DNA of 64,000 nucleotides from Myxococcales bacterium (GCA_030681895.1 JAUXRI010000270.1:1-64000), one strand, 5' to 3'. Numbered from the stretch's first letter, positions 35,249 to 45,213 are shown. The notes: a model not told the origin generated them from the sequence alone. Numbers and translations are program-made.

Positions 35249-38200
35249 ATGTTCCGACGACTGATTCCTGTGCTGGCTTTGACCGGCTGCATCGACCTCG
35301 TGTTGCCGCCGACGCCACCGGCCGCGCCGCCCGGGGCGCTCGAAGGCACGCTCGTGTTCTCTCAGCCAGGCCAGGCCACCTTGCGCCCCGCCATCGGCGC
35401 CACGGTGGAGCTCGTCGGCGCGGGCGTGCGCACCACGTCTGCGGGAGAGACTGCGTTCTTCTCGCTCGCTCCGGTCGACACCAACATGGGCGCGGTGCTG
35501 ATCCGGTTCGACTCCGACGGTGACGGCCAGCCCGACAAGCAGCGCCTGCTCGACCTCGAGCCGCTGCGGACCGGGCGCGGCAAGCGCATCAACGCGGGGC
35601 AGCTCATCCTCGGGAGCAACGCGACGGTGCGGGGCAAGGCGCTGCGCGGCGACTTCGTGAACGCGACCACGGGCCACGGAGGCTCGGCCGTGTTCGTGCC
35701 TGAAGGGCCGTTCTTTGCGTACACGGGCGATGACGGCTCGTTCGTCTTCGAGAACCTTCCCCAGGGCCGAATCACGCTCGCGGTGTTTCGTGACGGCTAT
35801 CGCGCGGCGTCCGAGAGCATCGAGCTGCGCGCCTCCGAGGTGTTCCCGCTCAACACCATGGTCCTCGAGCGCGTCACCATGCCGGGGCCCTCGCAGGTCA
35901 AAGGCCGGGTGCTGTTGCCTGAGGGAGGACCTGCCGCCGACGTCACCGTCTCGTTGTCGGGAGGACGCTCCGCCACCACGAACGCGCAGGGCGAGTACAC
36001 CTTCAGTGGCATCACCCAGGGTGTGTACTCGCTGGGCTTCGTGAAAGAGGGCTTCCTCACGTCGGAGTTGGTCAACGTCGTCATCTCGGCGCCGGTCGTC
36101 TCGGTGCGTGATGTGACGCTCGCTCCGGGAGCGTCGACCCCGCCGCGGCTCGATGCAGGGTTTCCCGTCTATGACGCAGGCGTCGTCGATGCGGGGCCGG
36201 TCGTCGATGCGGGGTTCGTCGTCGATGCGGGGTCCGTCGTCGATGCGGGGTCGGTCGTTGATGCGGGGTCGGTCGTTGATGCGGGGTCGGTCGTTGATGC
36301 GGGGTCGGTCGTCGATGCGGGACAAGTTGATGCGGGGTCCGTCGTCGATGCGGGCGTGGACGCAGGTGTCGATGCGGGCGTGGATGCAGGTGTCGATGCT
36401 GGCGTCGATGCGGGTGTCGATGCTGGCGTCGATGCGGGTGTTGACGCCGGCCCGTTCCCCGTCGCCGTCATCGATCCGCCGCCTGCGTTCGTGCTCCGCA
36501 ACGCGACGTTCACGCTCAACGCCCAGGGCTCGACCGGCTCACGTCCGCTGAGCTTCTTCTGGAGCCAGGATGCGGGCCCCTCCGTCACCATTCCGTTCAA
36601 CAACAGCCCGAACGCCGCCACGCCCATGCTCGTCGCGCCGAACGTGGGCACGGTGCTGAAGTTCAACCTCTCGGTGCAGGACCCCGCTGGCCGGCAGAGC
36701 GCGCCGGTCTCGGTCTTCGTTCCCGTCGCGATCGGTCCTCCGGTCGCTGTCATCACCGGCACGCCGACCGCGCCCGTGCTCGGCGGGCAGCGCGTCATCC
36801 TCAGCGGCGCGACCAGCTCCGACCCGAACACCAGTGGCATCGTCAACTGGGAGTGGACGGTCAACCCGCCGCAGATCATCGCGACGCCCATCAACGGAGG
36901 CCAGCAGCTGCAGCTCGACATGCCCGCCAGCGTGGCGCCGCCCGTCGTCGTCAGCGTGCAGCTCGTCGTCACCAACGGCCTGACGATGCGCAGCGCGCCT
37001 GCGAACGCGAACTTCCAGCTCGCCGTTGGAACGCTCCCTCAGTGGTACGTCGACGCAGGTCCGCAACAGACGGTCGGTGGTGGCGACGTGGTGACCTTGC
37101 GTGGAATCGCGGTCGCGCCGCCGACGGGAGCGACGTTCACCTACCGCTGGACGCCAGACCGCGAGCCCGATGGCGGCGTCGCTGACTGGCAGCTCACCGA
37201 CCCGACGGCGACGACCACCACCTTCGTCGCGCCGCGCATCGATGGGCCTACGCCGAGGCTGATCAGCTTCACGCTCACCGCGACCGATACGGCAGGCACC
37301 CTGACGCCGGCGGTGCGCTCGTCGCAGACCTTCGTGAACGTCGTCGACCGGCGCCCACCGCAGGTGGTCGGCACGAGCCTCTCAGGCGGGTATGGCTCGC
37401 AGGCGACCGCGTGGGTCGACTTCGACGAAGACCTGAAGCCGACATCGGTGAACAGCGTGAACATCTCGGCCATCGGGGGCGCGCCTCAGACGAACGTGGT
37501 GGAGCGAATCCTCGTCGAGCGGCGTCGCGTGATGCTCGTGATGCGACCGCCGTTGGCGGTGGGCTTCATGTACAACCTGCAGATCGCGAACGTCGATGAC
37601 CTCGCGTTCCCGACGGCCAATCGAATGGTTGGTTCGACGAACACCGTCTTCCTTGCGCGCAACTCGTGGACCGAGGCCTTCGAGTCGACCGCGACCTCGA
37701 CGACGGAGCCGTGGCCCGGGCTCGTCGTGCGCCGCAACGCCGACCTCTCGTTCTCTGCGTTCCCGTTCGGGCGTCGTGATGGCAGTGCCTGGTTCGGTGC
37801 GCCGTTCGATCCGTTCTCGTGTCCGGTCGCGCCGTGTTCGCTGAGCACCGATGCGACGGCGCCGTCGCTCGCCCTCACCGGCCCGCTCCCTCGCGGGCAC
37901 AAGGGCTGGCTCGTCAACGAAGAGCCGGTCGCCACGCTGCAGGTCGCGACGATTCAGGGAGCGCCGGCGGCCGTCTTCCGCAACACCGGCCCCGGTTGGG
38001 TGCCGGTGCCTGCGCCTCCCAACGCGATCTTCAGTGATGGCACGACCCTCAGCAGCGTTCGGTTCGACGACGGTGGCGTGACGCATGTGACGCTCGATGG
38101 CGGCGCGTGGACTCCCGGGAGCGTCATCACCACGAGCCAGGTGGAGTACCCAACCGACGCGGTGTCTGACCCCTTCGTGTTCGGGAACGCGTCGCTCGGG

Positions 38201-38716
38201 GCGCGTCCGATGGTGGTGCTCAAGTCGAGCAAGACGGACGTCATGCGGGCGAGCATCAACGGGCCGCCGTGGGGCGGCATGGTGGCCGTCGACAACGGCC
38301 CTGAGGCCCGCGTGGTGACGATGATCCCCGACTACCTGAGCAGCGCCTTCGTCTTCACCCAGCGGCCGTCGGGTGGCCTCGACGAGCGCATCTTCGGCGG
38401 CGTCAACAACGGGTCGAATGACATGGTCACCGGCGTCACCAGCTTCGACGCCATCTCGAACTGGTCGAGCGTCTGGTTCGTGACGAGCTCCGCCGGGCTC
38501 CTCGACGTGCGGTACATCTCGTTCGGCAACGGGTCGATCGCGTTGCGCATGCCGGGCCCGCTGCGCGGCGGCATGCCGTCCTTCCCGCTCAACAACAACC
38601 TCGCGTGCGAAGCCGCGCGGCCAGAAATGGCCATGGCCGACGGGGCCATCTTCGTCGCCTGGCAAGAGCGATGCGGCGCAGGCCCCTGGCGCGTCTACGT
38701 GCGCGCGCTGCAGTGA
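35249..38716 (+). CDS. Large lipoprotein with carboxypeptidase-regulatory-like repeats, VDAG linker and Ig-like domains
   Basis: A 1155-residue lipoprotein: signal MFRRLIPVLALTGC with the lipobox Cys at residue 14. Three carboxypeptidase-regulatory-like beta-sandwich domains follow (about residues 30-300; the third reads VKGRVLLPEGGPAADVTVSLSG split by a turn). A long linker of VDAGSV and VDAG repeats spans about 308-402. The C-terminal half has two PKD/Ig-like domains (ATFTLNAQGSTG; VILSGATSSDP), a Big-type domain with VDFDEDLKPTSVNSVNI, and a final unrecognised region with several FVF/VWF strands. Likely displayed on the outer membrane, as a structural or binding protein. GGGGG precedes the ATG. 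It stands alone between the Rieske gene and the kinase. Confidence 0.8.
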   Translation: MFRRLIPVLALTGCIDLVLPPTPPAAPPGALEGTLVFSQPGQATLRPAIGATVELVGAGVRTTSAGETAFFSLAPVDTNMGAVLIRFDSDGDGQPDKQRLLDLEPLRTGRGKRINAGQLILGSNATVRGKALRGDFVNATTGHGGSAVFVPEGPFFAYTGDDGSFVFENLPQGRITLAVFRDGYRAASESIELRASEVFPLNTMVLERVTMPGPSQVKGRVLLPEGGPAADVTVSLSGGRSATTNAQGEYTFSGITQGVYSLGFVKEGFLTSELVNVVISAPVVSVRDVTLAPGASTPPRLDAGFPVYDAGVVDAGPVVDAGFVVDAGSVVDAGSVVDAGSVVDAGSVVDAGSVVDAGQVDAGSVVDAGVDAGVDAGVDAGVDAGVDAGVDAGVDAGVDAGPFPVAVIDPPPAFVLRNATFTLNAQGSTGSRPLSFFWSQDAGPSVTIPFNNSPNAATPMLVAPNVGTVLKFNLSVQDPAGRQSAPVSVFVPVAIGPPVAVITGTPTAPVLGGQRVILSGATSSDPNTSGIVNWEWTVNPPQIIATPINGGQQLQLDMPASVAPPVVVSVQLVVTNGLTMRSAPANANFQLAVGTLPQWYVDAGPQQTVGGGDVVTLRGIAVAPPTGATFTYRWTPDREPDGGVADWQLTDPTATTTTFVAPRIDGPTPRLISFTLTATDTAGTLTPAVRSSQTFVNVVDRRPPQVVGTSLSGGYGSQATAWVDFDEDLKPTSVNSVNISAIGGAPQTNVVERILVERRRVMLVMRPPLAVGFMYNLQIANVDDLAFPTANRMVGSTNTVFLARNSWTEAFESTATSTTEPWPGLVVRRNADLSFSAFPFGRRDGSAWFGAPFDPFSCPVAPCSLSTDATAPSLALTGPLPRGHKGWLVNEEPVATLQVATIQGAPAAVFRNTGPGWVPVPAPPNAIFSDGTTLSSVRFDDGGVTHVTLDGGAWTPGSVITTSQVEYPTDAVSDPFVFGNASLGARPMVVLKSSKTDVMRASINGPPWGGMVAVDNGPEARVVTMIPDYLSSAFVFTQRPSGGLDERIFGGVNNGSNDMVTGVTSFDAISNWSSVWFVTSSAGLLDVRYISFGNGSIALRMPGPLRGGMPSFPLNNNLACEAARPEMAMADGAIFVAWQERCGAGPWRVYVRALQ
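36172..36452 (+). repeat. Coding minisatellite (VDAGSV and VDAG units)
   Basis: First about eight 18-bp-type units (VDAGSV) and then about eight tandem 12-bp units (VDAG), all in frame. The DNA alternates GTCGATGCGGG(G/T) with small variants. The switch from an 18- to a 12-bp period in one array is visible at about 36350. Confidence 0.9.
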
Positions 38717-38748
38717 CGAAACCGGCCCGGCCCGACGCGCCTGCGCGC

Positions 38749-38754
38749 TAGCGT
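38749..38754 (+). promoter_or_regulatory. Candidate -10 box for the kinase gene
   Basis: TAGCGT ends 7 nt before the GTG at 38762 and overlaps an earlier in-frame GTG at 38753. The box favours the later start. Confidence 0.4.
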
Positions 38755-38761
38755 GCCGCCG

Positions 38762-40252
38762 GTGGATGGCCAGCTCGAGCCGGGGGTGCAGTTGCTCGGC
38801 AAACTCCGTGTCGTTCGCCTGCTCGGCGCGGGTGGGCTGGGTGCGGTCTACGAGGTCGAGCACGAGCTGACGAAGCACCGGCGCGCGCTCAAGCTGCTCC
38901 ACCCGAGGCACCGGCAGAACACCGAGGTGGTGCAGCGTTTCTTGCGCGAGGCGTCAGCGGCCGGCCACATCGGTGACCCGCACATCGTCGAGACCTACGA
39001 CGCCGGCGAGCTGCCCAGCGGAGAGCCGTTCCTCTTGATGGAGATGCTCGAGGGCCAGCCGCTCGCCTCGCTCTTCCGCGACCAGGGCCGGCTGCCCATC
39101 GGCCTGGCGTGCGACCTCGTGATGCAGGCCGCCGACGCCGTCGACGCCGCCCATCGCGCGGGCATCGTTCATCGCGATCTCAAGCCCGACAACCTCTTCG
39201 TCACCCAGCGCGAGGGCAAGCCCTTCATCAAGGTGCTCGACTTCGGCATCTCGAAGTTCGACTCGCAGCGCACCGGCGCGCTGACGGTGACGTCGGCAGG
39301 CGCAGCGATGGGCACGCCGCTCTACATGGCGCCGGAGCAGATGCGCGGCGCGCACGACGTCGACGCCCGCGCTGACGTGTACGCCCTGGGCGTGGTGCTC
39401 TACGAGGCGCTGGCGGGTGGGGTGCCGTACTACGCCGAGAACTTCGCCGACCTCGCCGCGATGGTGATGGGTGGCCGGGCGACGCCGCTGACCGAGAAGC
39501 GCCCGGGTGTGCCGCAGCTCCTCGCGGACCTGGTGCATCAGGCGTTGCAGGTGACTCCGCAGGCGCGGTTCCCCACGGCGGCCGGCTTCGCGAGGCTGCT
39601 CGGGCCCTTCGTCTCGTTCGTCGAGCCGCGGCGGTCCGAGGCCGCCGGCTCCGACACGCTGATGCCCATCGTGCGGGACCGCGCGACGCCGGACGCGGTC
39701 GATGTGGTGCAGGTGTTTGCAGACCTCGACTCGACGCAGCCGCGAACTGCGCCGACGCCTGAGGCGCCTCTCCTCCTGGGGCAGGCCGTCGTTCGGGCCC
39801 AGCTTCCTGCACCGTCACCAGCCCTCGAGGTCGTTCCACTCGCGAAGGGCCAGCCGGTCGCCCCACCGGAGTCGCTTCACGCCCGGCCGACCGAGCGCGT
39901 GCAGACTCCGGAAGGGTTGTCGCGACCGTCACGCGTGCTCCCGGTGGTGCTCGTCGGCGTCGCCGTCATCGTGGGCGGGTTCGTGGTGCGCTCGTTCGCT
40001 CCCTCGCGCGTGGAGCCAACCACCATCGACGCGGGCGCGCTCGTGCTGCCGCCTCCGGTGTTCGACGCCGGCGCTCCCGAGCCCGTCGATGCGGGAGCGC
40101 CGTGGGAGAACGTCGTCGACGCAGGCCAGGCCATCGATGGCGGTGTCGATGCCGGCGCGCCGCGGACGAAGCCGAGGAAGCCGAAGGACCCGAATGGCTT
40201 CGTCGACGACTTCGAGGCAGGGGACGTAAAGAAACCAAGGGGGACCCCGTGA
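38762..40252 (+). CDS. Hanks-type Ser/Thr protein kinase with TM helix
   Basis: A membrane-anchored eukaryotic-like kinase of 496 residues. The glycine loop GAGGLGAVYE is at 22-31, the ATP Lys at 44 (RALKLL), the catalytic loop HRDLKPDN at 137-144, DFGIS after LDFG, and MAPEQMRG. All key catalytic residues are present, so it should be active. The kinase domain ends near residue 285, then a Pro/Ala-rich stretch, one transmembrane helix (about residues 393-413, VLPVVLVGVAVIVGGFVV) and an extracytoplasmic tail with DAG repeats. The start is the GTG at 38762 because a TAGCGT box lies 7 nt before it; the GTG at 38753 is an alternative. The last codons overlap the PEGA gene (GTGA). Confidence 0.9.
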   Translation: MDGQLEPGVQLLGKLRVVRLLGAGGLGAVYEVEHELTKHRRALKLLHPRHRQNTEVVQRFLREASAAGHIGDPHIVETYDAGELPSGEPFLLMEMLEGQPLASLFRDQGRLPIGLACDLVMQAADAVDAAHRAGIVHRDLKPDNLFVTQREGKPFIKVLDFGISKFDSQRTGALTVTSAGAAMGTPLYMAPEQMRGAHDVDARADVYALGVVLYEALAGGVPYYAENFADLAAMVMGGRATPLTEKRPGVPQLLADLVHQALQVTPQARFPTAAGFARLLGPFVSFVEPRRSEAAGSDTLMPIVRDRATPDAVDVVQVFADLDSTQPRTAPTPEAPLLLGQAVVRAQLPAPSPALEVVPLAKGQPVAPPESLHARPTERVQTPEGLSRPSRVLPVVLVGVAVIVGGFVVRSFAPSRVEPTTIDAGALVLPPPVFDAGAPEPVDAGAPWENVVDAGQAIDGGVDAGAPRTKPRKPKDPNGFVDDFEAGDVKKPRGTP

Positions 40253-41688
40253 AACGTTGGCTCATGTTGGTGGCGTTCATCGCGGGCTCTGCGTTGGCCG
40301 AGCCGTCGGCTGCGGAGTCCGAGGCGCGGCGGCGCTTCGAGCTCGCCTCACGCCTCTACGCGCAAGGCAACAAGGCGCAGGCGCTGGAGGAACTCGAGCG
40401 CGTCGTGGTGCTGGCCGAGCGCCCCGCCGTGTTGCTCAACCTCGTCATCGTGCACGCCGAGCTCGGTCACCCCGAGGCCGCCGTCTCTGTCGCCGACAAG
40501 CTGCTCTCGCAGAAGACGTCCTTCGACGAGAAGCGGCTCGGCGTCGTGCGCACCATTCGGCAGCAGCAGCGCGCGAAGCTGGGCGAGCTACGGGTCTCGG
40601 CGCCGGTCGAGGGCGTGGAGCTGACGCTCGCCGGAAAGTCGATTGGCCTCTCGCCGCTCTCCGCGCCGGTGCTCGCGAGCGCAGGCACGGTGGTGCTCTC
40701 GGCGAAAGCGCCTCGCTACGAGCCGCTCTACCGTGAAGTCGTCGTGACGGCCGGCACCGCGCTCGAGGTGGTGTTGGAGCTCAAGCCCACCACCGTCAAC
40801 GCCGCGGCCGTGCGGGTGCGCTGCCCGGTGCCTGGCGCCGACCTCTTCGTCGATGGCATTCGAGTGGGCACCACTCCTGACATCGTGAAGTTCGCGGTGA
40901 TGCCGGGTAGCCGAACGGTATCGGTGCGCCGCGACGGCTACCGCAGCGCCGAGAAGACGGTGACGCTGCCTGAAGGTGGCGAGGTGGAGCTCGAGCTCGC
41001 TCCCACGCCAGACGAGAGCGCGCCCGTCGCCGAGGTGAAGGTGACGACGTCGGAGGACCAGGTGACGGTGGTCGCCGATGGCCAACGGCAGGGCCTCCTC
41101 GGGCCGACGGGGCTCCGTCTCCCCACCGGGCCGCACCTGCTCACCTTCGAGCGCGGCGGCTTCTACCCCGTGCGTCGCGCCGTCACGCTGACGCCGTCGA
41201 CCGTCGAGTCGCTCGACCTCGTCTTCGAGCCCACGCCAGAGCTGCGCGCCGAGCTGGCGTCGTCGGCGTCGACGCATCGCCTGCTCGGGTGGATTGGAGT
41301 GGGCGTCGGTGCCGCAGGCCTGGCCGGGAGCGCGGCGTACACGTTCGGCTATCTGCCTTCGGAGCGCACACGCGCGACGCGAGAGATTGCCGACTTCGAG
41401 CGCCAGGCTGCGGCGAAGACCGGCTGCTACGCGATGGACCCGGTGTGCGCAGACCTCATCACCATCAGGAACGAGCAGCTCCGGCAGGTCGACTCGCTCT
41501 CGGCCGTCGGCGTCGCGGGCCTCATCCTCTCGGGCGCGGTGCTCGCCGGTGGCATCGTCTCGCTCGTCACCACGCCCGACCTCACGAAGTACGACCGCCC
41601 GCCGGCCAACGACGACTTCGTGCGTGACCTCGCCGTCGCGCCGCTGCCGGGTGGAGGCGCCGTCGTCTCGCTCGCCGGAGCCTTCTGA
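40249..41688 (+). CDS. PEGA-domain exported protein
   Basis: A 479-residue exported or membrane protein with a signal peptide (VKRWLMLVAFIAGSALAEP). A TPR-like helical region (about residues 25-100, including FELASRLYAQGNKAQALEEL) is followed by three PEGA-type beta domains with strand patterns such as ELTLAGKSIGLSPL, DLFVDGIRVGTTPDI and TVVADGQRQGLLG. Two transmembrane helices lie near the C-terminus (about 345-365 and 420-445). PEGA domains are common beside bacterial Ser/Thr kinases in Myxococcota. The GTG start overlaps the kinase stop as GTGA and has GGGGG upstream. The tight overlap suggests that this protein is the kinase's sensor or target; this is not proven. Confidence 0.8.
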   Translation: MKRWLMLVAFIAGSALAEPSAAESEARRRFELASRLYAQGNKAQALEELERVVVLAERPAVLLNLVIVHAELGHPEAAVSVADKLLSQKTSFDEKRLGVVRTIRQQQRAKLGELRVSAPVEGVELTLAGKSIGLSPLSAPVLASAGTVVLSAKAPRYEPLYREVVVTAGTALEVVLELKPTTVNAAAVRVRCPVPGADLFVDGIRVGTTPDIVKFAVMPGSRTVSVRRDGYRSAEKTVTLPEGGEVELELAPTPDESAPVAEVKVTTSEDQVTVVADGQRQGLLGPTGLRLPTGPHLLTFERGGFYPVRRAVTLTPSTVESLDLVFEPTPELRAELASSASTHRLLGWIGVGVGAAGLAGSAAYTFGYLPSERTRATREIADFERQAAAKTGCYAMDPVCADLITIRNEQLRQVDSLSAVGVAGLILSGAVLAGGIVSLVTTPDLTKYDRPPANDDFVRDLAVAPLPGGGAVVSLAGAF

Positions 41689-41695
41689 CGTCAGC

Positions 41696-44600
41696 TCACG
41701 GCGCGCACTCGAAGACCGTCTTGCGCAGGTCTCCGTCCGCCCAGACCAGGCCGACGCTCGACGACGTGAGCGGCACGACGGCGAAGTCGGTGCGCGAGGT
41801 GTGCGGCTGGGCGAGGTCGAGGTCGCTGTTCTGGAGCGCGCCCCCATCGACGAGCGCGCCGTACTTGAGCCGCAGGTAGGTGCCCTTGTTGAAGATGCCG
41901 ATGAGGCCGGCGCCGGGGAACGCGACGCCGGTGCCGCCCGAGGCTCCGTAGCCAATCGTGCTGCCCTGGGTGTTGAAGTCTTCCAGCGAACGAACGAGCT
42001 GCAGCGCGCCGCTCTGGTCGATGAACAACACCTTCGTCTCGTCGGTGCCGACGGTCGCGTCACCTGACGTGACGACCACCCGGTAGTGCTGCCCGTCGAA
42101 GCTGGCGCCATCGAGGCGGGGTCGCCTGTTCCCGGCCGGCGAAATCTGGCTGTTGAAGCCCCACATCCCCGGCATCGGCAACGACGGCGCGGTGAGGGCA
42201 GGGTCGTACGTCATCCACCTCAGGTGTGAGGTGTTGTTGAGCGGCGCCATGCCCTCGTTGACCCAGACGAAGAGCACGCTGCTCGACCCGACGGCGACGG
42301 TCGGCGGCTGGTTGTTGTGCGGCTCGGTGAGGTTGAAGGTGTTGCGCGCCTCGTTCGGGGCGATGTTGAAGACGGGCCGCGGCGCGTTGATGCCGCCGTC
42401 AGGGTTGACCGTCGAGAAGCGCAACGTCCACGGCGGGCTGCCGAGGCCGACGTTGTCCCACCAGGTCGTCACCCAGTTCGAGGTCGCCGGGTTCCACGCG
42501 ATGCCGGCCCGCGTGGTGCGAGTGGCGAAGTTCGGGTTCGAGAGGTCGGTGCAGCCCCCCACCGCCGAGGACGCCAGGGTGCCGCTCGTGACGGGGCCCA
42601 GGCCGGTGTCGAGCAGCGCGACCGCCGTGCGCATGGTGTGAACGTCGCCGCTGCAGCACGTCGCCTGCGGGTTCTGCTGCGAGGCCACCACCCCGGTGAC
42701 CGCGAGGAGGGTGCCGTTGGCGGCCAGCACGGGCCTCACGGCCTGCTTGCCATAGGCGAGGCCGTTCGCGTTGCAGATGCTCCACGTCGTGCTCGATTGC
42801 AGCACCGGCACGGGCCCTGACATGAGCGTGAAGTCGGCGCCGTTGAGTTTGAAGACGTCGATGGAGCCGTTCACCTGATGGCTCGCCGCCGCCAGGAAGA
42901 CGTCGCTCCCGACGCGCAGCATCGCAGGGGCTCCGCCGCGGGCCGGGTACTGGTTGCCGATGCTCAGCACGCCGCGAGCGCCGCTGCGCTCGTGCCACAG
43001 GCCCTCGTCCACCACGCCGTTGCAGTTGTTGTCCTTCCAGTCGCAGAGCTCGGGAGCGGCCGGGTAGATGGTGTTGTCGTTGTCGTCGCAGTCGTCGGCC
43101 GTGCCGCCGCACTGCCGCGGGTAGCGCCCGTCGCCATCGAAGTCGACCGCGAGGGTCTGGTAGCTGCACTGACGCAACACGGCGTCGCAGGTGTCTCGCG
43201 TGCACGGGTTGCTGTCTTCACACGGGTTGTACCCCGCGATGCAGCGCCCGGCCCGGCACGCCTCGGTGCCGTTGCAGAAGTCGTTGTCGATGCAGTCGAT
43301 GTCGGCGCGGCAGCCGCCGTCGAGCGGTGACGTGCCCGCGTCGCGCACGCCTGCGTCGTTGCCGCCGACACACAGGCTCGCGCCGCGGCAGCGGTTCTGC
43401 TGACAGCACTGACCCTGGGTGGTGAAGCAGTCGACGTCGCCGAGACACTCGAAGACGCAGACGCCCGAGCCGCCACACACGAGGTTGAACGGCGAACACG
43501 CCGACTGGAGCGTGCACGGCGCGCCGTAGCCCGAGGGCAAGCCGGCGTCGGTGGCGAGGCCCTGCGGAATGCAGTGGTTCTGCCGGCAGGTGTAGCTGAG
43601 CGGGCAGTCACGGTCGTTGAGGCACTCGGGAATGCAGAAGCCCTGGCTGGAGCACCGCTCGCCCGTCGCGCACTGGCTGTTGAAGAGACATCGCGCGCCA
43701 CCATCCGACGAGCCACCCGTGCCGGCGTCGAACGGAGGGAACACGCACGCGCCGACGGCGTCGCAGACGAAGCCGAACGGACAGTCGCGCGTCGAGGTGC
43801 ACTCGGGAATGCAGACACCTTGCGGCCCGCACTTCTCCCCGAGGCGGCACTGGCTGTTGTACACGCACCGCGCTGCGCTCCCCGCGTCGCTGGAGCTCGC
43901 GCCACCATCGGCGGCGGGCAACACACACTCTCCACGCGCGTTGCAGACGAACCCGAAGCCACAGTCACGGCTCTGCGCACACTCGGCGATGCACGACGCC
44001 TGGCTGCACTTCTGGCCCACCGCGCACTGGCTGGTGAAGGTGCACGACGCGCCGGCATCGGACGGAGGGGGCACGCACGCGCCCGCGTCGGAGCAACTGA
44101 AGCCACTCGCGCAGTCCCGCGGCCCGGCACACTCGGGGGCGCACGCGCCGTTGATGCACCGGTCGCCTGGCCGCACACACTCGCTGTTCAGTCGACAGCT
44201 GCCGCTGGTGCCCATGCCGCGACACTCACCCTGCTGGCAGACGGTGCCGACGCCGAAGGCGGCGCAGTCGCGGTTGTCACGACACTGCTCGACGCACGCA
44301 CCCTGGGCGGAGCAGGTGAGCGGGCTCTCGCACTCCGAGGTGTAGCGGCACTCGCGGCCGAGGCCGCCGTCAGTCGAGCGTGGCGCACACACGCCGCGGT
44401 CGCACACCTGGCTCGCCGAGCAGTCGCGCCCCGAGATGCACTGCGGCCCACAGAGGCCTGCGATGCAGAACGCCCCCGCGCCGGCGTCGGCGCACTGAGA
44501 GTTGTAGTCACAGCGTGGCCCCGTCGGCGTCACCACGCCGCTCGTCACGCAGCGGCCCTGCGTACAGGTGGAGTCCGTCGGGCAGTCGATCTGCGCGAAA

Positions 44601-45097
44601 CACTCCGGCGCGCACGAGCCTGCGCGACACGCGAGGAAGAGGCCTCCGTCGGTCTGCGGGCAGTCGCTGTTGTTGCGGCACGTCTGGCGCGGCGGCGCGA
44701 AGCCACCGTCGGTCGACAGGCTCTCGGGCCACACGCACTGGTTCGACGCGCAACGCTGGCCCTGCGCGCAGTCCGACGCCGAGAGACAGCCCTTGCGGCA
44801 GGTGAAGTCCTCTCCACACACCAGGCCGGCGGGGCAGGGCAGGTCGCGACACGACAGCTGCGTGCACACCAGCGTCGGCGGATCTCCCTGCGCCTGACAG
44901 TCGGAGCCCATCGGGCAGTCTCGGCCAGCGGAGCACGGCTGGTGACACCGGCGGAACACGCAGACCAACGTCGCCTCACAGTCGGAGTTCAGCAGACAGC
45001 CTTCGGCCAGCTTCGAGGGGGCGCGCTCATCTCGCGTGACACAGCCGGACGAGATGACGAGCAGCGTGAACGCTGCAGAGAAAGAGAGAGAACGCAT
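41696..45097 (-). CDS. Giant Cys-rich repeat lipoprotein with MopE-type motif
   Basis: An 1133-residue lipoprotein (signal ends LVISSGC). From about residue 30 to 600 it consists of tandem Cys-rich units of about 40 residues with patterns such as CRDLPCPAGLVCG, SASDCAQGQRCASNQC and CxxxxDCPxGxxCxxxGxC, resembling EB/Dickkopf-type disulfide modules (over 15 units). Then comes CIDNDFCNGTEAC and a MopE-type metal-binding motif (DFDGDGRYPRQCGGTADDCDDNDNTIYP split in two; CDWKDNNCNGVVDEG). Residues about 700-1133 form a beta-rich domain. Such proteins are surface-displayed in Myxococcota; MopE in methanotrophs binds copper. The start ATG at 45097 has GGGGG upstream. It is single and monocistronic. 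Confidence 0.85.
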   Translation of the reverse strand: MRSLSFSAAFTLLVISSGCVTRDERAPSKLAEGCLLNSDCEATLVCVFRRCHQPCSAGRDCPMGSDCQAQGDPPTLVCTQLSCRDLPCPAGLVCGEDFTCRKGCLSASDCAQGQRCASNQCVWPESLSTDGGFAPPRQTCRNNSDCPQTDGGLFLACRAGSCAPECFAQIDCPTDSTCTQGRCVTSGVVTPTGPRCDYNSQCADAGAGAFCIAGLCGPQCISGRDCSASQVCDRGVCAPRSTDGGLGRECRYTSECESPLTCSAQGACVEQCRDNRDCAAFGVGTVCQQGECRGMGTSGSCRLNSECVRPGDRCINGACAPECAGPRDCASGFSCSDAGACVPPPSDAGASCTFTSQCAVGQKCSQASCIAECAQSRDCGFGFVCNARGECVLPAADGGASSSDAGSAARCVYNSQCRLGEKCGPQGVCIPECTSTRDCPFGFVCDAVGACVFPPFDAGTGGSSDGGARCLFNSQCATGERCSSQGFCIPECLNDRDCPLSYTCRQNHCIPQGLATDAGLPSGYGAPCTLQSACSPFNLVCGGSGVCVFECLGDVDCFTTQGQCCQQNRCRGASLCVGGNDAGVRDAGTSPLDGGCRADIDCIDNDFCNGTEACRAGRCIAGYNPCEDSNPCTRDTCDAVLRQCSYQTLAVDFDGDGRYPRQCGGTADDCDDNDNTIYPAAPELCDWKDNNCNGVVDEGLWHERSGARGVLSIGNQYPARGGAPAMLRVGSDVFLAAASHQVNGSIDVFKLNGADFTLMSGPVPVLQSSTTWSICNANGLAYGKQAVRPVLAANGTLLAVTGVVASQQNPQATCCSGDVHTMRTAVALLDTGLGPVTSGTLASSAVGGCTDLSNPNFATRTTRAGIAWNPATSNWVTTWWDNVGLGSPPWTLRFSTVNPDGGINAPRPVFNIAPNEARNTFNLTEPHNNQPPTVAVGSSSVLFVWVNEGMAPLNNTSHLRWMTYDPALTAPSLPMPGMWGFNSQISPAGNRRPRLDGASFDGQHYRVVVTSGDATVGTDETKVLFIDQSGALQLVRSLEDFNTQGSTIGYGASGGTGVAFPGAGLIGIFNKGTYLRLKYGALVDGGALQNSDLDLAQPHTSRTDFAVVPLTSSSVGLVWADGDLRKTVFECAP

Positions 45098-45200
45098 GAA
45101 AGCCCCCGGAGCACGACGAGACCTCTGCGTCCTAGCGCATGCGCGGAGTCGGAGCAGGCCCGAGCGTGGGCCTTTGTGCGAGACACCGCCCGGGGTGCGG

Positions 45201-45206
45201 TACGTT
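45201..45206 (+). promoter_or_regulatory. Candidate -10 box for the TIGR02996 gene
   Basis: TACGTT lies 7 nt before the GTG at 45214 and no Shine-Dalgarno is visible. The transcription start would fall on the start codon. Confidence 0.4.
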
Positions 45207-45213
45207 GGGTGCG

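Noticed and set aside
36172..36452. Second regular repeat considered as CRISPR
   Set aside because: No spacers, 12- and 18-bp periods in frame; coding.
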